Source of the DNA: Dendrolimus kikuchii
Lineage: Eukaryota; Arthropoda; Insecta; Lepidoptera; Lasiocampidae
Direction: 5' to 3'
Length of the DNA stretch: 64,000 nucleotides
Assembly (NCBI GenBank): GCA_019925095.2
Contig: CM034391.1
Span: 1,701,051 to 1,765,050, forward strand
This document shows, piece after piece, positions 11,736 to 22,945 of the stretch. Each line of letters opens with the position of its first letter. Positions within the stretch are counted from its first letter, which is position 1. Below the pieces are notes generated by a model. The model saw only the letters and a list, made by a program, of their open reading frames with translations. It did not search any database and was not told where the DNA came from. The position numbers and the translations under genes are program-made.

Positions 11736-11825
11736 TAGTACCATACGGCAGGACCAACTTGCTTAATAAGGCGCCGATGACACAGGTCTTGCGAACATTG
11801 AACGAGATATGTCAACAAATTGTCA
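11736..11825 (-). repeat. Rep-G fragment
   Basis: GTACCATACGGCAGGACCAA and TGCTTAATAAGGCGCCGATG are the reverse complement of 17095-17185. Identity of the element unknown. Confidence 0.6.
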
Positions 11826-11850
11826 TTTTTATTTGTACTATGACTGAATA

Positions 11851-12010
11851 CACATACATACATAACTTCACGCCAGTTCCCTTGCGGGGTAGGCACGAAC
11901 AACAGAGTGCCATTTAGGCTTATTCTTACACATCTCACTTGCCTCTTTGACATTCATAACTCTTGTCATGCAAGCTCGTCTGTTCTTAAGGCTCCTGACA
12001 TCACCTTCTG
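11851..12010 (-). mobile_element. L-A LINE copy, 3' end only
   Basis: (ATAC)n tail, then AACTTCACGCCAGTTCCC through GACATCACCTTCTG. It carries the last 50 or so codons of the LINE ORF. It stops 30 bp short of the Helitron that begins at 12041. Confidence 0.85.
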
Positions 12011-12040
12011 CATACACCACTGGATACACGAACTGCATAC

Positions 12041-12247
12041 TCTTAATATATATAAATTACGTGTCACGTTGTTTGTCCGCGATGGACTCCTAAACTACTT
12101 GACCGATTTTAATCAAATTTGCACACCGTGTGCAGTTTGATCCGACATGAAAGATAGGATAGCTTACATAGCTTACACCCGGTAGGTGGCGGTGCAATCG
12201 GGTTCTAAATTTTATTTCTTCAGGGCAGGACAAGCTGGGACAGCTAG
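12041..12247 (+). mobile_element. Non-autonomous Helitron, 207 bp
   Basis: Starts TCTTAATATATATAAATTAC and ends GACAGCTAG|T. It shares nearly all of its sequence with 58291-58498, including CACACCGTGTGCAGTTTGAT. The terminal hairpin has a small deletion here. Confidence 0.8.
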
Positions 12248-12346
12248 TATATTATATGTTATGAGGACTGAATATATAATGTATTATGGGTACCACGCTA
12301 TCGTATTAGTGCCAACTATAATGATAGCGATATTTGTAAGATAATA

Positions 12347-12799
12347 CATACATATATAACTTCACGCCAGTTCCCTTGCGGGGTAGGCACGAACAACAGA
12401 GTGCCATTTGGGCTTATTCTTACACACCTCACTTGCCTCTTTGACATTCATAACTCTTGTCATGCAAGCTCATCTGTTCTTAAGGCTCCTGACATCACCT
12501 TCTGCTAGTACACGATCAATTTGATCATGGAAGGTGTGTCGTGGCCTTCCACGACTTCTGCATCCATCCACTTTTGCATTGTATATCTGTTTATTCATTC
12601 TTTCCACATGCCCGAACCACCGGAGCATTCCTTTCCTTACCTTCACCCCGACACTCTCTTTCAGACCAACTCTCTTTCTTACTTCGGTATTACGAACGCG
12701 GTCCGCGAGCGTCACTCCGCAGATTTTGCGCAGTGCTCGCATCTCGACCGCGTTTACTCTACTTTCATGCTCTTTCTTCCATACCCAAGATGTAAGTAA
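12347..12799 (-). mobile_element. L-A LINE copy with TSD
   Basis: The 11-bp repeat gtaagataata flanks it (12336-12346 and 12800-12810). The minus-strand frame starts MRALRKICGVTLADRVRN and runs to VRSLKNR, where AGA TGA replaces the usual arginine pair. It lacks the 15-nt segment coding HDERM after GHVERM, as does the copy at 56668. Confidence 0.9.
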
Positions 12800-13054
12800 G
12801 TAAGATAATAAATAAGTAAATATAGTTGAATATGATCGGATAAATTATTTAACTAAATCAGCTTATTACTGTATCAAATATGATAGAATCGACAAGAATT
12901 CTACAAATGTGTATACTCCAAATTACTTTGTAAGAATACTACAGGTTTCATCTATACTCTAAGGCGGCGGTCAGTTACAAAAGCCGTAGGCTGGCGTCCG
13001 GCGCGTGACGTTCTCACAGACGCCTGACGCGGCGTATATACTTTACACGCGTTT

Positions 13055-13078
13055 GAATAATAATAATAATAATAATAA
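13055..13078. repeat. (AAT)n microsatellite
   Basis: Eight AAT units. The preceding block 12957-13050 (CTAAGGCGGCGGTCAG) has a weak echo at 20930-20965, suggesting a further old repeat. Confidence 0.8.
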
Positions 13079-14660
13079 AAGAATTTTATTGTCACCAAAA
13101 ATATAACAAATTTTGCCTTAAACTTAAGACTAGATACTAACACCTAGACTAGGCCGAGCCTGTATCCTAGGTGTTAGTTGCTTCCAGTGACGTAATAACT
13201 ACATTTTATAACAAATTAAGTGTTCTGCATTACAAATAAAAATTAAAACAAAAAATTGGAGGTAGTTCTAAAATTGTTAATGTAGCGGCTTGATAAACAT
13301 GAACTTGAATTGTCTACAGAACGAGAATTCTGTATTCTGGGGACTTAGGAACATTTTTCTTCTAGTAAGTGTAGTGGGTTTACGAGTACAAAGTTAATTT
13401 TATTATTTATATACTACTTATATTATTTATATACTTATGAACAATATATATGATTACTGTACATATTTCGAATAATAAACATAATTTATAATAGACTATA
13501 ATAGACACACACACACTCACATATCTATCTGTATATATATATATGCATTTAGTATACATTTACATACATTTAAAATTGGTTATGATTTAGGTGAGAATTT
13601 CGAATAGTTTTTCAGTTTCTTCGTAAGTTTTTGTTTTTAGCCAATTTATTAATATTATTTTACATCTGTTTAAGTTAAGTGGATATATGTGTAGAGTTTG
13701 AGAGAGAGCATTTTAATACATTTTCATAATAAGCAGTCTCACCGGACGCAGGCAACGGTATTTGTAATAGCCCAAGACCCGATATACGATCATTTAATAA
13801 TCATCAAAAAATATCGACAAAATAATATTGGTACGGACGAAGCATTTATTATACAGACCAAATGCTCTTGAGAGCGATCAGAAAATTAGCGCCTCGTCTT
13901 TCGACCGCCAACTAATGTCACTACCAAAACCACGAACGCGGAAAAAGTATGAAAAATCTAATCGCTAAACGAGAATCAAATAAAACAAACTACCTCGACC
14001 TTTACCCAATGACTTAGGACCGAGACCTTGCGACTGTTAAATTATCACGTTATCAGGCTTGTTTGCTAGTTTTTATCGTACGATAAAGGGCCTGACCTTG
14101 CAAGCAATCGATGGAAGGCCATAATTTAATTCCGGGTAGTTTTTCGCTGGTCGATCTTTATGCACGGCTGCGAGTTCCGCGCCGTTTTCCTTCCTCTTTA
14201 AAAGTTAAGTGCACAATGCAATTTTTTTTGCGCTAAGGTCACGCGCCTTGGCATTCTTGATACGTTTTTCGGGCGACCTCGGCAGGTGTCGCATTGGAAA
14301 ATTGGTTCTGCATTCTTTTTTCAAATATATCTTTTTTTTTTTTCAATTTATTTTCAATAAAAAGTTACAAGATTATAATAACAATTACATTGCCAAACTG
14401 CAGCGCAGTTTGTCGGCAGCGTTCTCGTGGATTGCATTAAATTACACCTTATAACTTCTACTTTATATACTGAAGCACATTTTTTTTAAAAATAAATTAT
14501 AATATAAGTTGAAATTTTTGAGTAAACCATTTTTTGTATTATACCTTGCTTTAATTACCACCGTTATCTAAAGTACATATACGCCAAACCCCTTTAAAAT
14601 CGTTTAAAACGTCTGCATTGATTCCTTGATAACAGTACCATATCTCACCGCGTACATACA
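13079..14660. other. AT-rich spacer
   Basis: No gene seen. A slightly GC-richer block at 14050-14290 has no open frame worth calling. Short CA/TA runs at 13503-13550. Confidence 0.4.
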
Positions 14661-14676
14661 CCACCACTCATACATG

Positions 14677-14679
<3 letters not shown>

Positions 14680-14720
<41 letters not shown>

Positions 14721-14759
14721 TACACATATACACACACATGCATATATATATACACACAT

Positions 14760-14798
<39 letters not shown>

Positions 14799-14799
14799 C
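14680..14799. repeat. (TA)n/(CA)n microsatellite
   Basis: Compound TA and TACACA runs merging into (CATA)n, which is the tail of the L-A copy at the right. The [14 protein letters not shown] ORFs here are translation of the repeat. Confidence 0.9.
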
Positions 14800-14966
14800 A
14801 TACATACATAACTTCACGCCAGTACCCTTGCAGATTACGCACGAACAACAGAGCGCCATTTAGGCTTATTCTTACACACCTCACTTGCTTCTTTGACATT
14901 CATAACTCTTGTCATGCACGCTCGTCTGTTCTTAAGGCTCCTGACATCACCTTCTGTTAGTACACG

Positions 14967-14970
<4 letters not shown>
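14800..14970 (-). mobile_element. L-A LINE copy between microsatellites
   Basis: Tail (ATAC)n through CTTCTGTTAGTACACG, then immediately (AT)n again. Both ends abut simple repeats, so the TSD cannot be read. Confidence 0.85.
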
Positions 14971-14997
<27 letters not shown>

Positions 14998-15025
14998 TAT
15001 ATATACACATACAAAACAAGCAACA
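14971..15025. repeat. (TA)n(CA)n microsatellite
   Basis: TA run, then ACACACACACACA, then TATA; continues the array on the other side of the LINE copy. Confidence 0.85.
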
Positions 15026-15166
15026 GTATATATACGCAACGAAACACGGCACCATCATCAAGGACACAATGCAAAATAATGCTTACGTAATATACATTTT
15101 AAACTCTGTTTGGACATATTTTCCGTTAGCATCTGCTATAATTATTATAATAGAATATGACCAACA

Positions 15167-15388
15167 GGGCGTTCCATTAGTAGCTCACAACGCCTAAAAT
15201 GCTCCGTGGCGAAAGCGTCACCAATAACGTCATCATTTTCTATCACACAACGCTCACAACGGCCCATGTCAAGAGGTGGGTCGTATGACCGTTCGTTCCA
15301 CTTGGGTTTACGATTGTAACGTCAGCCAGCAAATGGAACGGGAAAAATCGCGGTCGTGTGTGAGTCTCTAATGGAACGTAGCCTCAGT
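15167..15388. mobile_element. Rep-H MITE
   Basis: The ends GGGCGTTCCATTAG and CTAATGGAACGTAGCC are inverted repeats, and the right part GAAAAATCGCGGTCGTG recurs at 51726-51916. Internal palindromic CGTTCC/GGAACG text. Superfamily uncertain. Confidence 0.6.
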
Positions 15389-15485
15389 CGTTCGAATAAC
15401 TAGATAATGTTATTTAAGAACTGCTTGTTACTTTAAAATAGTTCAAGTAGCGACTTATGTTATCAAATTACTATTTTTTTTTTAA

Positions 15486-15775
15486 ATTATGAATAACTCT
15501 ACGGACTCGAGTTCCGTACCCTTTTTTACAACTTAATTTCTAGATTTAATTTTTTGAATTTAACAAGCTCATTAGTTATTTTGGTTCTTGTGTGTGACAT
15601 TAATTTATTGATTTTTGTGTTGGGGTGTATGTATCTTACGAATAACTTATTATATTAATTTATTCTAGTTTAACACTAAACTTATACTAATGTAGAGTGT
15701 ATCTGTTACATGCTGGTGTTGTGAGGAAGTGCATGTGCAGTGTGGGCCTTATATCTATACTTATATATATTGTCT
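15486..15775 (+). repeat. Rep-D copy
   Basis: Begins near CTCTACGGACTCGAGTTCCG and ends GTGCATGTGCAGTGTGGGCC then TATATCTATAC. Other copies are at 38725-38998 (minus) and 40000-40240 (plus). Probably an old retroposon; no coding. Confidence 0.75.
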
Positions 15776-16216
15776 TATCAAATTACTATTAAATCAGCTC
15801 TGACTGCCAATGACCTTTTGATTGAAAATGTTATACGTTAACACTTACGAATTATTTCTGGTGAAGTATACAAACACAATAAAATCGGCCAAGTGCGTGT
15901 AATTTAACGCAGCACAACGAGGTATTTTACAGTTGTAACCAACGTTCAGTGTTTATTTTTTCATCTTATATGCTTTAAAATTTGAGGCATATATGTGATA
16001 TAATTGTATAACTGTGACATCATTAATTAATTAATCAAAACATTAATAGAAAAATAAATTTGAATAAAAAATAATTACCACGTTATTTTGCTGCAAGAAC
16101 ATAAATAAAATATTTTTTCCAGAAAAACTGGGGCAGAGGCAAGCATGTGTGTGACAGAATTGTATATATGTAATTTAACTTTAATTAATTAAAACACATA
16201 TAAACAAAAAAAACTA

Positions 16217-16402
16217 ATGTGTATTGTACACAATGAGACGTCATTATTGTTCTATAATAACAAACAATCGCCATCAGGTGTCCGTGACCGTAGTACGTGG
16301 TGCGCGGGCGCCGAAATTGAGAGTGCGATAACTGGAGTGACAGTGTCGCGGACGTGCGCAGGAGTGGTATTTATGCGACGCGAACAGTGTATGCAATTTT
16401 AA
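16217..16402. other. GC-rich block, possible promoter or exon
   Basis: CpG-rich core at 16290-16390 (GTGCGCGGGCGCCGAAAT, GTCGCGGACGTGCGCAGG) within AT-rich DNA. One frame is open for 61 codons without recognisable motifs. Could be an unannotated first exon or an old element. Confidence 0.25.
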
Positions 16403-16618
16403 TTTGATATTTATTTTTAGAACGTCCTAAATTAAGTTTTTCAGAAAATAATATTTTATTTATTTAAAATATTTTTAAGTCCATTGGATGCACTTAATAT
16501 CGGTTTCTAAAATCGTGAGGATTGGGTTCTTATTATCTAATTTTTAAACAGAAATTTCTGAAAAAATCTAGGTAGAGCTTTAAAAGTACGATCAACGAAA
16601 TTAGATTTGTAGATTTCC

Positions 16619-16904
16619 ATCCGTGCAGGAACGGAGAAAGAATACAATTTCCTGCGGCCAGGCGGCCTGTCGTAACAGGCGACAAAACAACCCACAGCCA
16701 GGTGGTAGGGTATTTGCTCGACTGAATGCCGCCATAACAACCTTGAGTTGTGTTCCGGCATTAGTGACCAGGTTCCAGTCTCCCTTAAGAGAGCAGCAGC
16801 GCATTTGTAGCACCTTTCTTGTTGCAAATGTCCATAGGCGATGGTAACCGCTTTCCACCAAGCGGGCCGTCTACCTGGCTGCTGAACTCCTGCAATAAAA
16901 AAAA
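16619..16904 (+). repeat. Rep-A full-length copy
   Basis: From CCGTGCAGGAACGGAGAAAG to CTGCAATAAAAAAAA. The middle has lost the CCTGGTCTAAAGTATG stretch present in others. Confidence 0.9.
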
Positions 16905-17089
16905 TTATTAGCATTCTGCACTCCTTCTCTATATAAACTATAAGTGTGCGAAGTCTTATACTCCTCCGTTGGGATACAAAGTTTTTGCTTCACGTATTAA
17001 TATAATGATATATACATATTCAATCGTCATAATATGTAAAATATGTAGTTCTTGTGAATTCAGCCACAGTACAGATAAAAATGTCAATT

Positions 17090-17335
17090 TCTTTGACATA
17101 TCTTGTTCAATGTTTGCAAGGCCTGTGTCATCGGCACCTTATTAAGCAAGTTGGTCCTGCCGTATGGCACTACGAACATCGGTGGTTGCCTACGTCTCAT
17201 CACAAAATTTGCTGGAATGTTCAATTTGATTTCAGCCAATACACCAGGGTTAAACAATTTACCTCTTAACAATTTAAATACGGAGACCCATGCAAACTTT
17301 CGTCTGGATGCCAAATTGATAGGGCTTGTTTAAAA
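17090..17335 (+). repeat. Rep-G copy
   Basis: Shares TTGTTCAATGTTTGCAAGGC and TTAAGCAAGTTGGTCCTGCC with the reverse strand of 11736-11825. The 76-codon frame VCKACVIGTLLSKLVLPYGT could be a decayed element ORF. No family recognised. Confidence 0.5.
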
Positions 17336-17345
17336 CTATCAAGCA

Positions 17346-17825
17346 AATTTCTAGGCCTTATATAATTATGTCTAAAACTTGTATAGTAGTTAAAATTAAT
17401 ACATACATACATACATACATAACTTCACGCCAGTTCCCTTGCGGGGTAGGCACGAACAACTGAGTGCCATTTAGGCTTATTCTTACACACCTCACTTGCC
17501 TCTTTGACATTCATAACTCTTGTCATGCAAGCTCGTCTGTTCTTAAGGCTTCTGACATCACCTTCTGCTAGTACACGATCAATTTGATCATGGAAGGTGT
17601 GTCGTGGCCTTCCACGACTTCTGCATCCATCCACTTTTGCGTTAAAATTAATGCTACAAATTTTTTGACGGCGGTTGCTGCACTAGACTCTAGGTCTGTA
17701 TCGCGGCACAATTTTATTATAGGAACTTAAATATAATTGATTTATTAATTAATTAACCTAAAACTATGAGTGCATGTGTGTCTGCAAATTATGCATGGGA
17801 TTTGTATGTATGTAGTCACCTACGT
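17346..17825. repeat. Rep-I copy, host of an L-A insertion
   Basis: CTAGGCCTTATATAATTAT at the left and GCTGCACTAGACTCTAGGT, CTGTATCGCGGCA at the right match 56163-56615. The L-A copy at 17401-17640 interrupts it. Confidence 0.75.
17401..17640 (-). mobile_element. L-A LINE copy with TSD, inside Rep-I
   Basis: The 12-bp repeat gttaaaattaat flanks it (17389-17400 and 17641-17652). Open minus-strand frame of 69 codons from DGCRSRGRPRHTF to the terminal ARELA. Confidence 0.9.
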
Positions 17826-18439
17826 GGTGATTGGTTTGCGCACCCTAGGTCCTAACGCCTGGGTGCCACGCACCCCTTGCCTCCCCGGTTAAAGACGACT
17901 CTGCTTGCTAGATTTCTATTTTTATGTGCCCAGTGTATAATAATCATAACGCATGTTCTTGGAACAAATAACATGTTTTTGTAACAAGTTGTATAATTTT
18001 TGATAAAATCAGATAATGCTTTAACAAATAATATATATAACAATTACCATAATTCTGTTACAATATCTCGTGAAGGACATCTTTCAAAGGGCGGAAAATT
18101 GTGTGATAGTTTATCTTATCTAATGCGGTAGGGCCTGATATTAACAGTGACATTGACAGACGACACAGTTTTATTTACTGACATAATTATTCTGATATCG
18201 TGAGTAGTATATGTAGGAAGAGATGGTCCTAGATTGTATTGCTGTAGTATTTTACTTGGGCATCTACGTCATAGGGTTATTGAAGAATTGTGTCATGAAA
18301 TTTCTCCAAGGCGCATCGCGTTGGTGACGCCCACAGAGCACAGAAGTTCTACGCTCCTGGCCATAACAGAGAGGGCATAGTCAGCACTTTCCATGCAAAC
18401 GTGTCAGTGGCCGTCGCCGTATATAATCTGAATACTGCA
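17826..18439. other. Unassigned spacer
   Basis: GC-richer patch at 17840-17890 (CACGCACCCCTTGCCTCCCC) and LINE-tail-like GGCGCATCGCGTTGGTGACG at 18310. No gene recognised. Confidence 0.35.
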
Positions 18440-18985
18440 AAAAGCTCAAGTGATTGCATATCTCACTTAACCGGAATGCTCATCTTCTCAACTTGCTATA
18501 TCGTATACTGTTTATACCTTATACTCCTCCTTACCTTAAGGAATGTTTCAATTTCCTTTATACATTACACACCCTCAATTTATGCTCTACTAATAATCTC
18601 CTGTCAATGGCACCTGCACACTCTTCAACATTTTATTTCAACTCCCTCGCCATCAGATTGTCTTTCTTTGGAACTCTTTGCCTACTAACGTCAGAAAAGC
18701 TAAATCCTTTACCATATTTAAAAATTCACTCAGAAAAATTTCGCTTGTCTTACGCAATAATGTGCTGTAGACTAATCTGCTGTACGATGTATATTTTTAT
18801 ATCTTTTTTTCTTTGTTTTATTACAATTACAGATAATTTAAGAATTTCCTTTGAGTTAGGTTGCCTGGAAGAGATCGCTTTTAGCGATGAGGTCGCCTTT
18901 TATTCTACCATATTACTATTGTCTTCTTGTGCATTTTTGTAATATTTACTTTACTGAACAATAAAGTGTTGTCTGTCTGTAATCC
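18440..18985 (+). mobile_element. L-D jockey/CR1-like LINE C-terminus and 3' UTR
   Basis: One frame reads LLNLLYRILFIPYTPPYLKE. After a frameshift another reads LWNSLPTNVRKAKSFTIFKN then SLRKISLVLRNNVL and TAG near 18770, the usual C-terminus of jockey/CR1-type LINE proteins. The 3' UTR GGTTGCCTGGAAGAGATCGC ends AATAAAGTGTTGTCTGTCTG. The 162-codon ORF called over it is mostly the wrong frame. Confidence 0.8.
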
Positions 18986-19365
18986 TACCTGTGGTGTCAA
19001 ATCGGCCATACGGTCCTTAAAATGTTGCGGTATGGGACCTTTCACGGGGTTCTTCTGTTCGTTCCTTTCATTGAGGTGCTCACTGTTTTGATTATGTTTT
19101 GTCTACGACGTACAAATTCGCGCTGGCGGCCGTAATTTCGCTCAACGCATTAGTTCGTCACGAATATTATTATTATTGCCCCCTCTAATAAGAGCGCAGC
19201 GATATACGCCCGAAGATTTTCTGTACTCTATGTCGACGCCCTTAGTGTCCTCCGGGTCGATGCGGCCTCTAAGAACGATATCACTGACGCCTTTATGTTG
19301 TCGGCATGTAAAGCTCATTTTAGTTTGTATTTGCGGAATTCGTGTCAACTGGTGTAAGGGATCCC
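18986..19365. other. Unassigned spacer
   Basis: Contains an (ATT)n run at 19163-19174. Open frames on both strands (about 68-87 codons) carry no known motif. Confidence 0.35.
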
Positions 19366-19368
19366 TAA

Positions 19369-19624
19369 GGCTCGATTCACACTATGATGCCGTTCACGGT
19401 TCATTCTCGCTCCGATTAAATCTTGCTATGTCTCTGTAGAATTAAGTTGAAACAAATGCATATTCATACTGTCGGTACAAGTCATGAAGGTCCGATCTCG
19501 CTCCAGTCAAATATTCTTATCGACGAACCGGTACTGGCGCGAAAGGAGAATTTGACTTGACCGGCAACAGACCGAGACTGAAGCGAGATTGAATCGTCAA
19601 CGGCATCACAGTGTGAATCGAGCC
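19369..19624. mobile_element. PIF/Harbinger-type MITE, 256 bp
   Basis: Terminal inverted repeats of about 45 bp, GGCTCGATTCACACTATG at the left and CACAGTGTGAATCGAGCC at the right. Flanked by the trinucleotide TAA on both sides (19366-19368 and 19625-19627), the TSD preference of PIF/Harbinger. No transposase. Confidence 0.75.
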
Positions 19625-20024
19625 TAAAAGTTCTATAGTTCCCTGAATAACCTGCTGAATAGCAACTCAGACGATAAGGTTGCGTATCTCGAAGCCTAGA
19701 ATTAAGAGGATCATATATCACAATTCGTCGCTCGCGAGTCGTTGTTCGAGCAAAAAGTACAATTACGTACGCCCACGAAAATTTGACGCCAATAAGTATA
19801 TGTCAGTCCGAATTATTTACATCGTTTGTACATTTGTCAGGGGTACCAGAATTATTTATGAGGGAAGTCATGATTTAGTGATCTCTCTTTTTATGTAAAA
19901 AAGGCTGGTCATTTTGGTGGAAACATTTATAATATATATTATTTTAATTATGTTATTACATCATACGTCTCTATTCTTATCACTATCTGTTGAAGTTTTA
20001 TTTTGTTAGAGTGTATGTTATATA

Positions 20025-20795
20025 CAGTGTACACTCTATATAACGACACTGAAGGGACTGCATTTTATGGCGTTATAGAGAGTTGTCGTTAAATGGACAG
20101 AAGTCTGTTATTTTGTCTGATGTCTTTTGCTGCACCAGTAATTTTGTTGTATTTATTTATTTGCTTATTTTATTCATATCTTGCGATACTGCGTCTTGGT
20201 AATAAAGGAAGTACTTAGAAATTTGGGTATTTCGGATTCTTTTAGAAATTTCGGTATGCATGATACAGACAGTCAAGTTTATTACGGGCTAGGAAAATAA
20301 AGCGATAAAATATCGTACACAGCTGCGCAGCTTTTACTAATTTTGGCAACTTAAAAGATACTTTTTATTACTTAATTGTTGTCGTTATTGAGAGTATGTC
20401 TAATGCTATATAGAGTGTATCATTCTATGAAAGACAAGGTTTTTTTGTTTTTTAAGGCAGGGGAAATGCTATTTACGTACAATACTGGGTCCTTTGCAAG
20501 GGATTAGACCATAGTTGATCATGAAGGCTTTCCCCTTTGATAAGGGGCAATCCGAACAATAATCAAGCCAGCTTGTGTGGAGACTCAGAGAAGTTGCACG
20601 GGCAACAACCACTACCCACTAAAACCACACTCCTCCCATGTGCCCCGCGCTTTTTATGTAGGAAAGGCTGAGACTTAGAATGTACTTACGCCCAGTCCGA
20701 TCCAGCGCAAATTAAAAGGTATGCCAAGCCAAGTGATTTCGACGCTTAAGGGAGTTTGTCGTTAAATCGAGTGACGTTACATGGAGTTTACACTG
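20025..20795. mobile_element. Tigger/pogo-type non-autonomous DNA transposon
   Basis: Left end CAGTGTACACTCTATATAACG, right end (reversed) CAGTGTAAACTCCATGTAACG, with subterminal TTTAACGACA-type motifs repeated inside. TA precedes the left end; the right flank is CA, one base off. The middle (20440-20650) is GC-richer and may be a nested insert. Confidence 0.65.
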
Positions 20796-21405
20796 CACTT
20801 CATTTGATTTATTACAAGTGTGTAACAAAAATGGAATACGGGAATATGGCCTTAGTGTAGACAATTGTTAAAAAAATATTCTTTCAACTATAAACGCAGT
20901 TAAGTCAATATAATATTATATTGACTAAGGCGGTGGCCTGTCATCTACAAACGCCGTAGTGTGACGATATACGTGACCGCTAAATGCTTATTATGAAAAT
21001 ACACTTATTATCTCCTCTACACACGGCTGTTTTTGAGCAAACTATTCAAATAGCCGGTAAAGCGCCGCCATAAAGTGTATCACAAACATGAAGAAGTTGA
21101 TGTTATACTGGTAGGACTGGCTTCGCTCGCCATAGTAATACGGTTTAAACAATGCATTTTAATTTCTATGTTTCGTATATTAATGAGTGATTTCTGATTA
21201 CTAGTTGAGTTTCGATTTCGCATGTCGCGTGCTTTGATATTGGGTGCGTGTACGCATCACTTACTTATGACAAAAAGATTATAGCCAGTGTTGTTACGCT
21301 AGAAGGGAAAACTAATCATTTATAATGAACACGATTTGTTATTTAGAAGTTTATTAAAGCTTTGCACGCGGCATCTCTCGGTTAGTTTGGGTATATGTTC
21401 AAAAT

Positions 21406-21655
21406 ATCCGAGCTGGAACGTAGAAAGAACACAATTTCCTGCGGCCGGGCGGCATGTCGTTCGAGGCGACAAAACAACCCACAGCCGGGTGGTAGGGTTT
21501 GCCTTGAGTTGTGTTCCGGCATTAGTGGCCCGGCTCCCGTCTCGCTTTAGAGCGTATTTGTAGCACCTTTGGTGTTGCTAGTGTCCATAGGCGATGGTAA
21601 CCACTTTCTATCAGGCGGGCCGTCTGCCTGTCTGCTGAACTCGTGTAAAAAAAAT
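21406..21655 (+). repeat. Rep-A copy, internally deleted
   Basis: Starts ATCCGAGCTGGAACG and ends GAACTCGTGTAAAAAAAA. The stretch between GGTGGTAGGG and TTGCCTTGAGTTG is shorter than in other copies. Confidence 0.8.
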
Positions 21656-21786
21656 CATGATAGTCAATGTGTTAATTCCGTTTATTATCAAGAAGAAACT
21701 ACCTCATTTTCTAGGATGAAAGTATGTTATCCTCGTTCCCGTAGTTGAAAGTGTAAATATACCACTGATAATCGATTCATTCTCAA

Positions 21787-21918
21787 TGGTCTCAAAACGG
21801 GGGATGCTGATGACCGCGCGAAGTGTAGTAGAAAAAGTAGGAAAGCGGACCCTGGGCGTCGGAGTGAACGCTATAAACGCAACCGAGATTTAACGCTAGG
21901 ATGCTGATGATGATGATG
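21787..21918 (+). mobile_element. L-B LINE copy, 132 bp, with 17-bp TSD
   Basis: The exact repeat aatcgattcattctcaa flanks it (21770-21786 and 21919-21935). The insert encodes a decayed KSRKADPGRRSE-like end and finishes in (GATGAT)n. The fuller copy is at 41203-41456. Confidence 0.9.
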
Positions 21919-22108
21919 AATCGATTCATTCTCAAGACTGTGAAGAGGAGACCAACAAATACCGCTGTAGAAGAAAGCGCAGCGAAATTAAAACGAGTTT
22001 TGGACGAATTTATTAAATTAATCTAATTTCGTATTCGGTTCAAACCAAATGCAAATTCAAGTTTTTTTTTAAATAAGTTCCACTGGAGAACGCTTTTTGT
22101 AGGTCATA

Positions 22109-22683
22109 CATACATACATACATACATAACTTCACGCCAGTTCCCTTGCAGGGTAGGCACGAACAACAGAGCGCCATTTAGGCTTATTCTTACACACCTC
22201 ACTTGCTTCTTTGACATTCATAACTCTTGTCATGCACGCTCGTCTGTTCTTAAGGCTCCTGACATCACCTTCTGCTAGTACAAGATCAATTTGATCATGG
22301 AAGGTGTGTCGGGGCCTTCCACGACTTCTGCATCCATCCGCTTTTGCATTGTATATCTGTTTAGTCATTCTTTCATCATGCATTCTTTCCACATGCCCGA
22401 ACTGCCGGAGCATTCCTTTCCTTATCTTCACCCCGACACTCTCTTTCAGACCAACTCTCTTTCTTACTTCGGTATTACGAACGCGGTCCACGAGTGTCAC
22501 TCCGCAGATTTTGCGCAGTGCTCGCATCTCAACCGCGTTTACTCTACTTTCATGCTCTCTCTTCCATACCCAACTCTCGCTTCCATACGTGAGCGTAGGT
22601 ACCAGCACCGCGTTGTGTACGGCGAGCTGGGCCTTCTGGCTGAGGTTCTTAGCACCTAGAAGTTTACCTAGCGCTCCATTCAA
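22109..22683 (-). mobile_element. L-A LINE, longest copy, 183-codon frame
   Basis: Minus-strand frame MNGALGKLLGAKNLSQKAQ, then AVLVPTLTYGSESWVWK (the thumb/connection pattern of non-LTR RTs), MRALRKICGVTLVDRVRNTE, RQFGHVERMHDERMTKQ, through the terminal ARELA. Flanked by aggtcata (22101-22108 and 22684-22691). The catalytic YxDD part lies 5' of the truncation, so the copy is inactive although its frame is unbroken. Confidence 0.92.
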
Positions 22684-22694
22684 AGGTCATATAT

Positions 22695-22905
22695 ATAAGT
22701 TAAAATTTAATTTTACCTCGTAGTCTATGTACACCGCTTCGCAGTGTTATTGGTGTTGGAGAAGAAGCGGCAAAAAGCTCCCCAGCAACATGTCTAGCTA
22801 AAAATTGTTTTTCTTATTTACCTAGGCTCTTTTTAATACATTTTATACAGAAATATGCTACACAATTACTTTTCGAAGAATTAATGGAGTTGGAGCAAAC
22901 AGTGC
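22695..22905 (-). repeat. Rep-E copy
   Basis: ACACCGCTTCGCAGTG, GAAGAAGCGGCAAAAAGCTC and CTTTTCGAAGAATTAATGGA are the reverse complement of 40260-40490. The CCGCTTC...GAAGCGG core is also in the Rep-E copies at 44 and 57 kb. Confidence 0.65.
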
Positions 22906-22945
22906 ATACTCAGTAAGACAAAGACACAATCAGAAGAAAGAAAAA

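Noticed and set aside
14604..14899. Overlapping ORFs of repeating Ile-Tyr and His-Thr
   Set aside because: They are translations of TA/CA microsatellite and of the L-A tail.
18454..18942. 162-codon plus-strand ORF as a host gene
   Set aside because: Only its first part is in the L-D frame. The rest runs out of frame through the LINE C-terminus and its 3' UTR.
22291..22723. Long plus-strand ORFs of 122 and 139 codons
   Set aside because: They are antisense to the L-A reverse transcriptase frame, which carries the recognisable motifs. The same mirror ORFs occur at 12.5, 52.8 and 56.7 kb.
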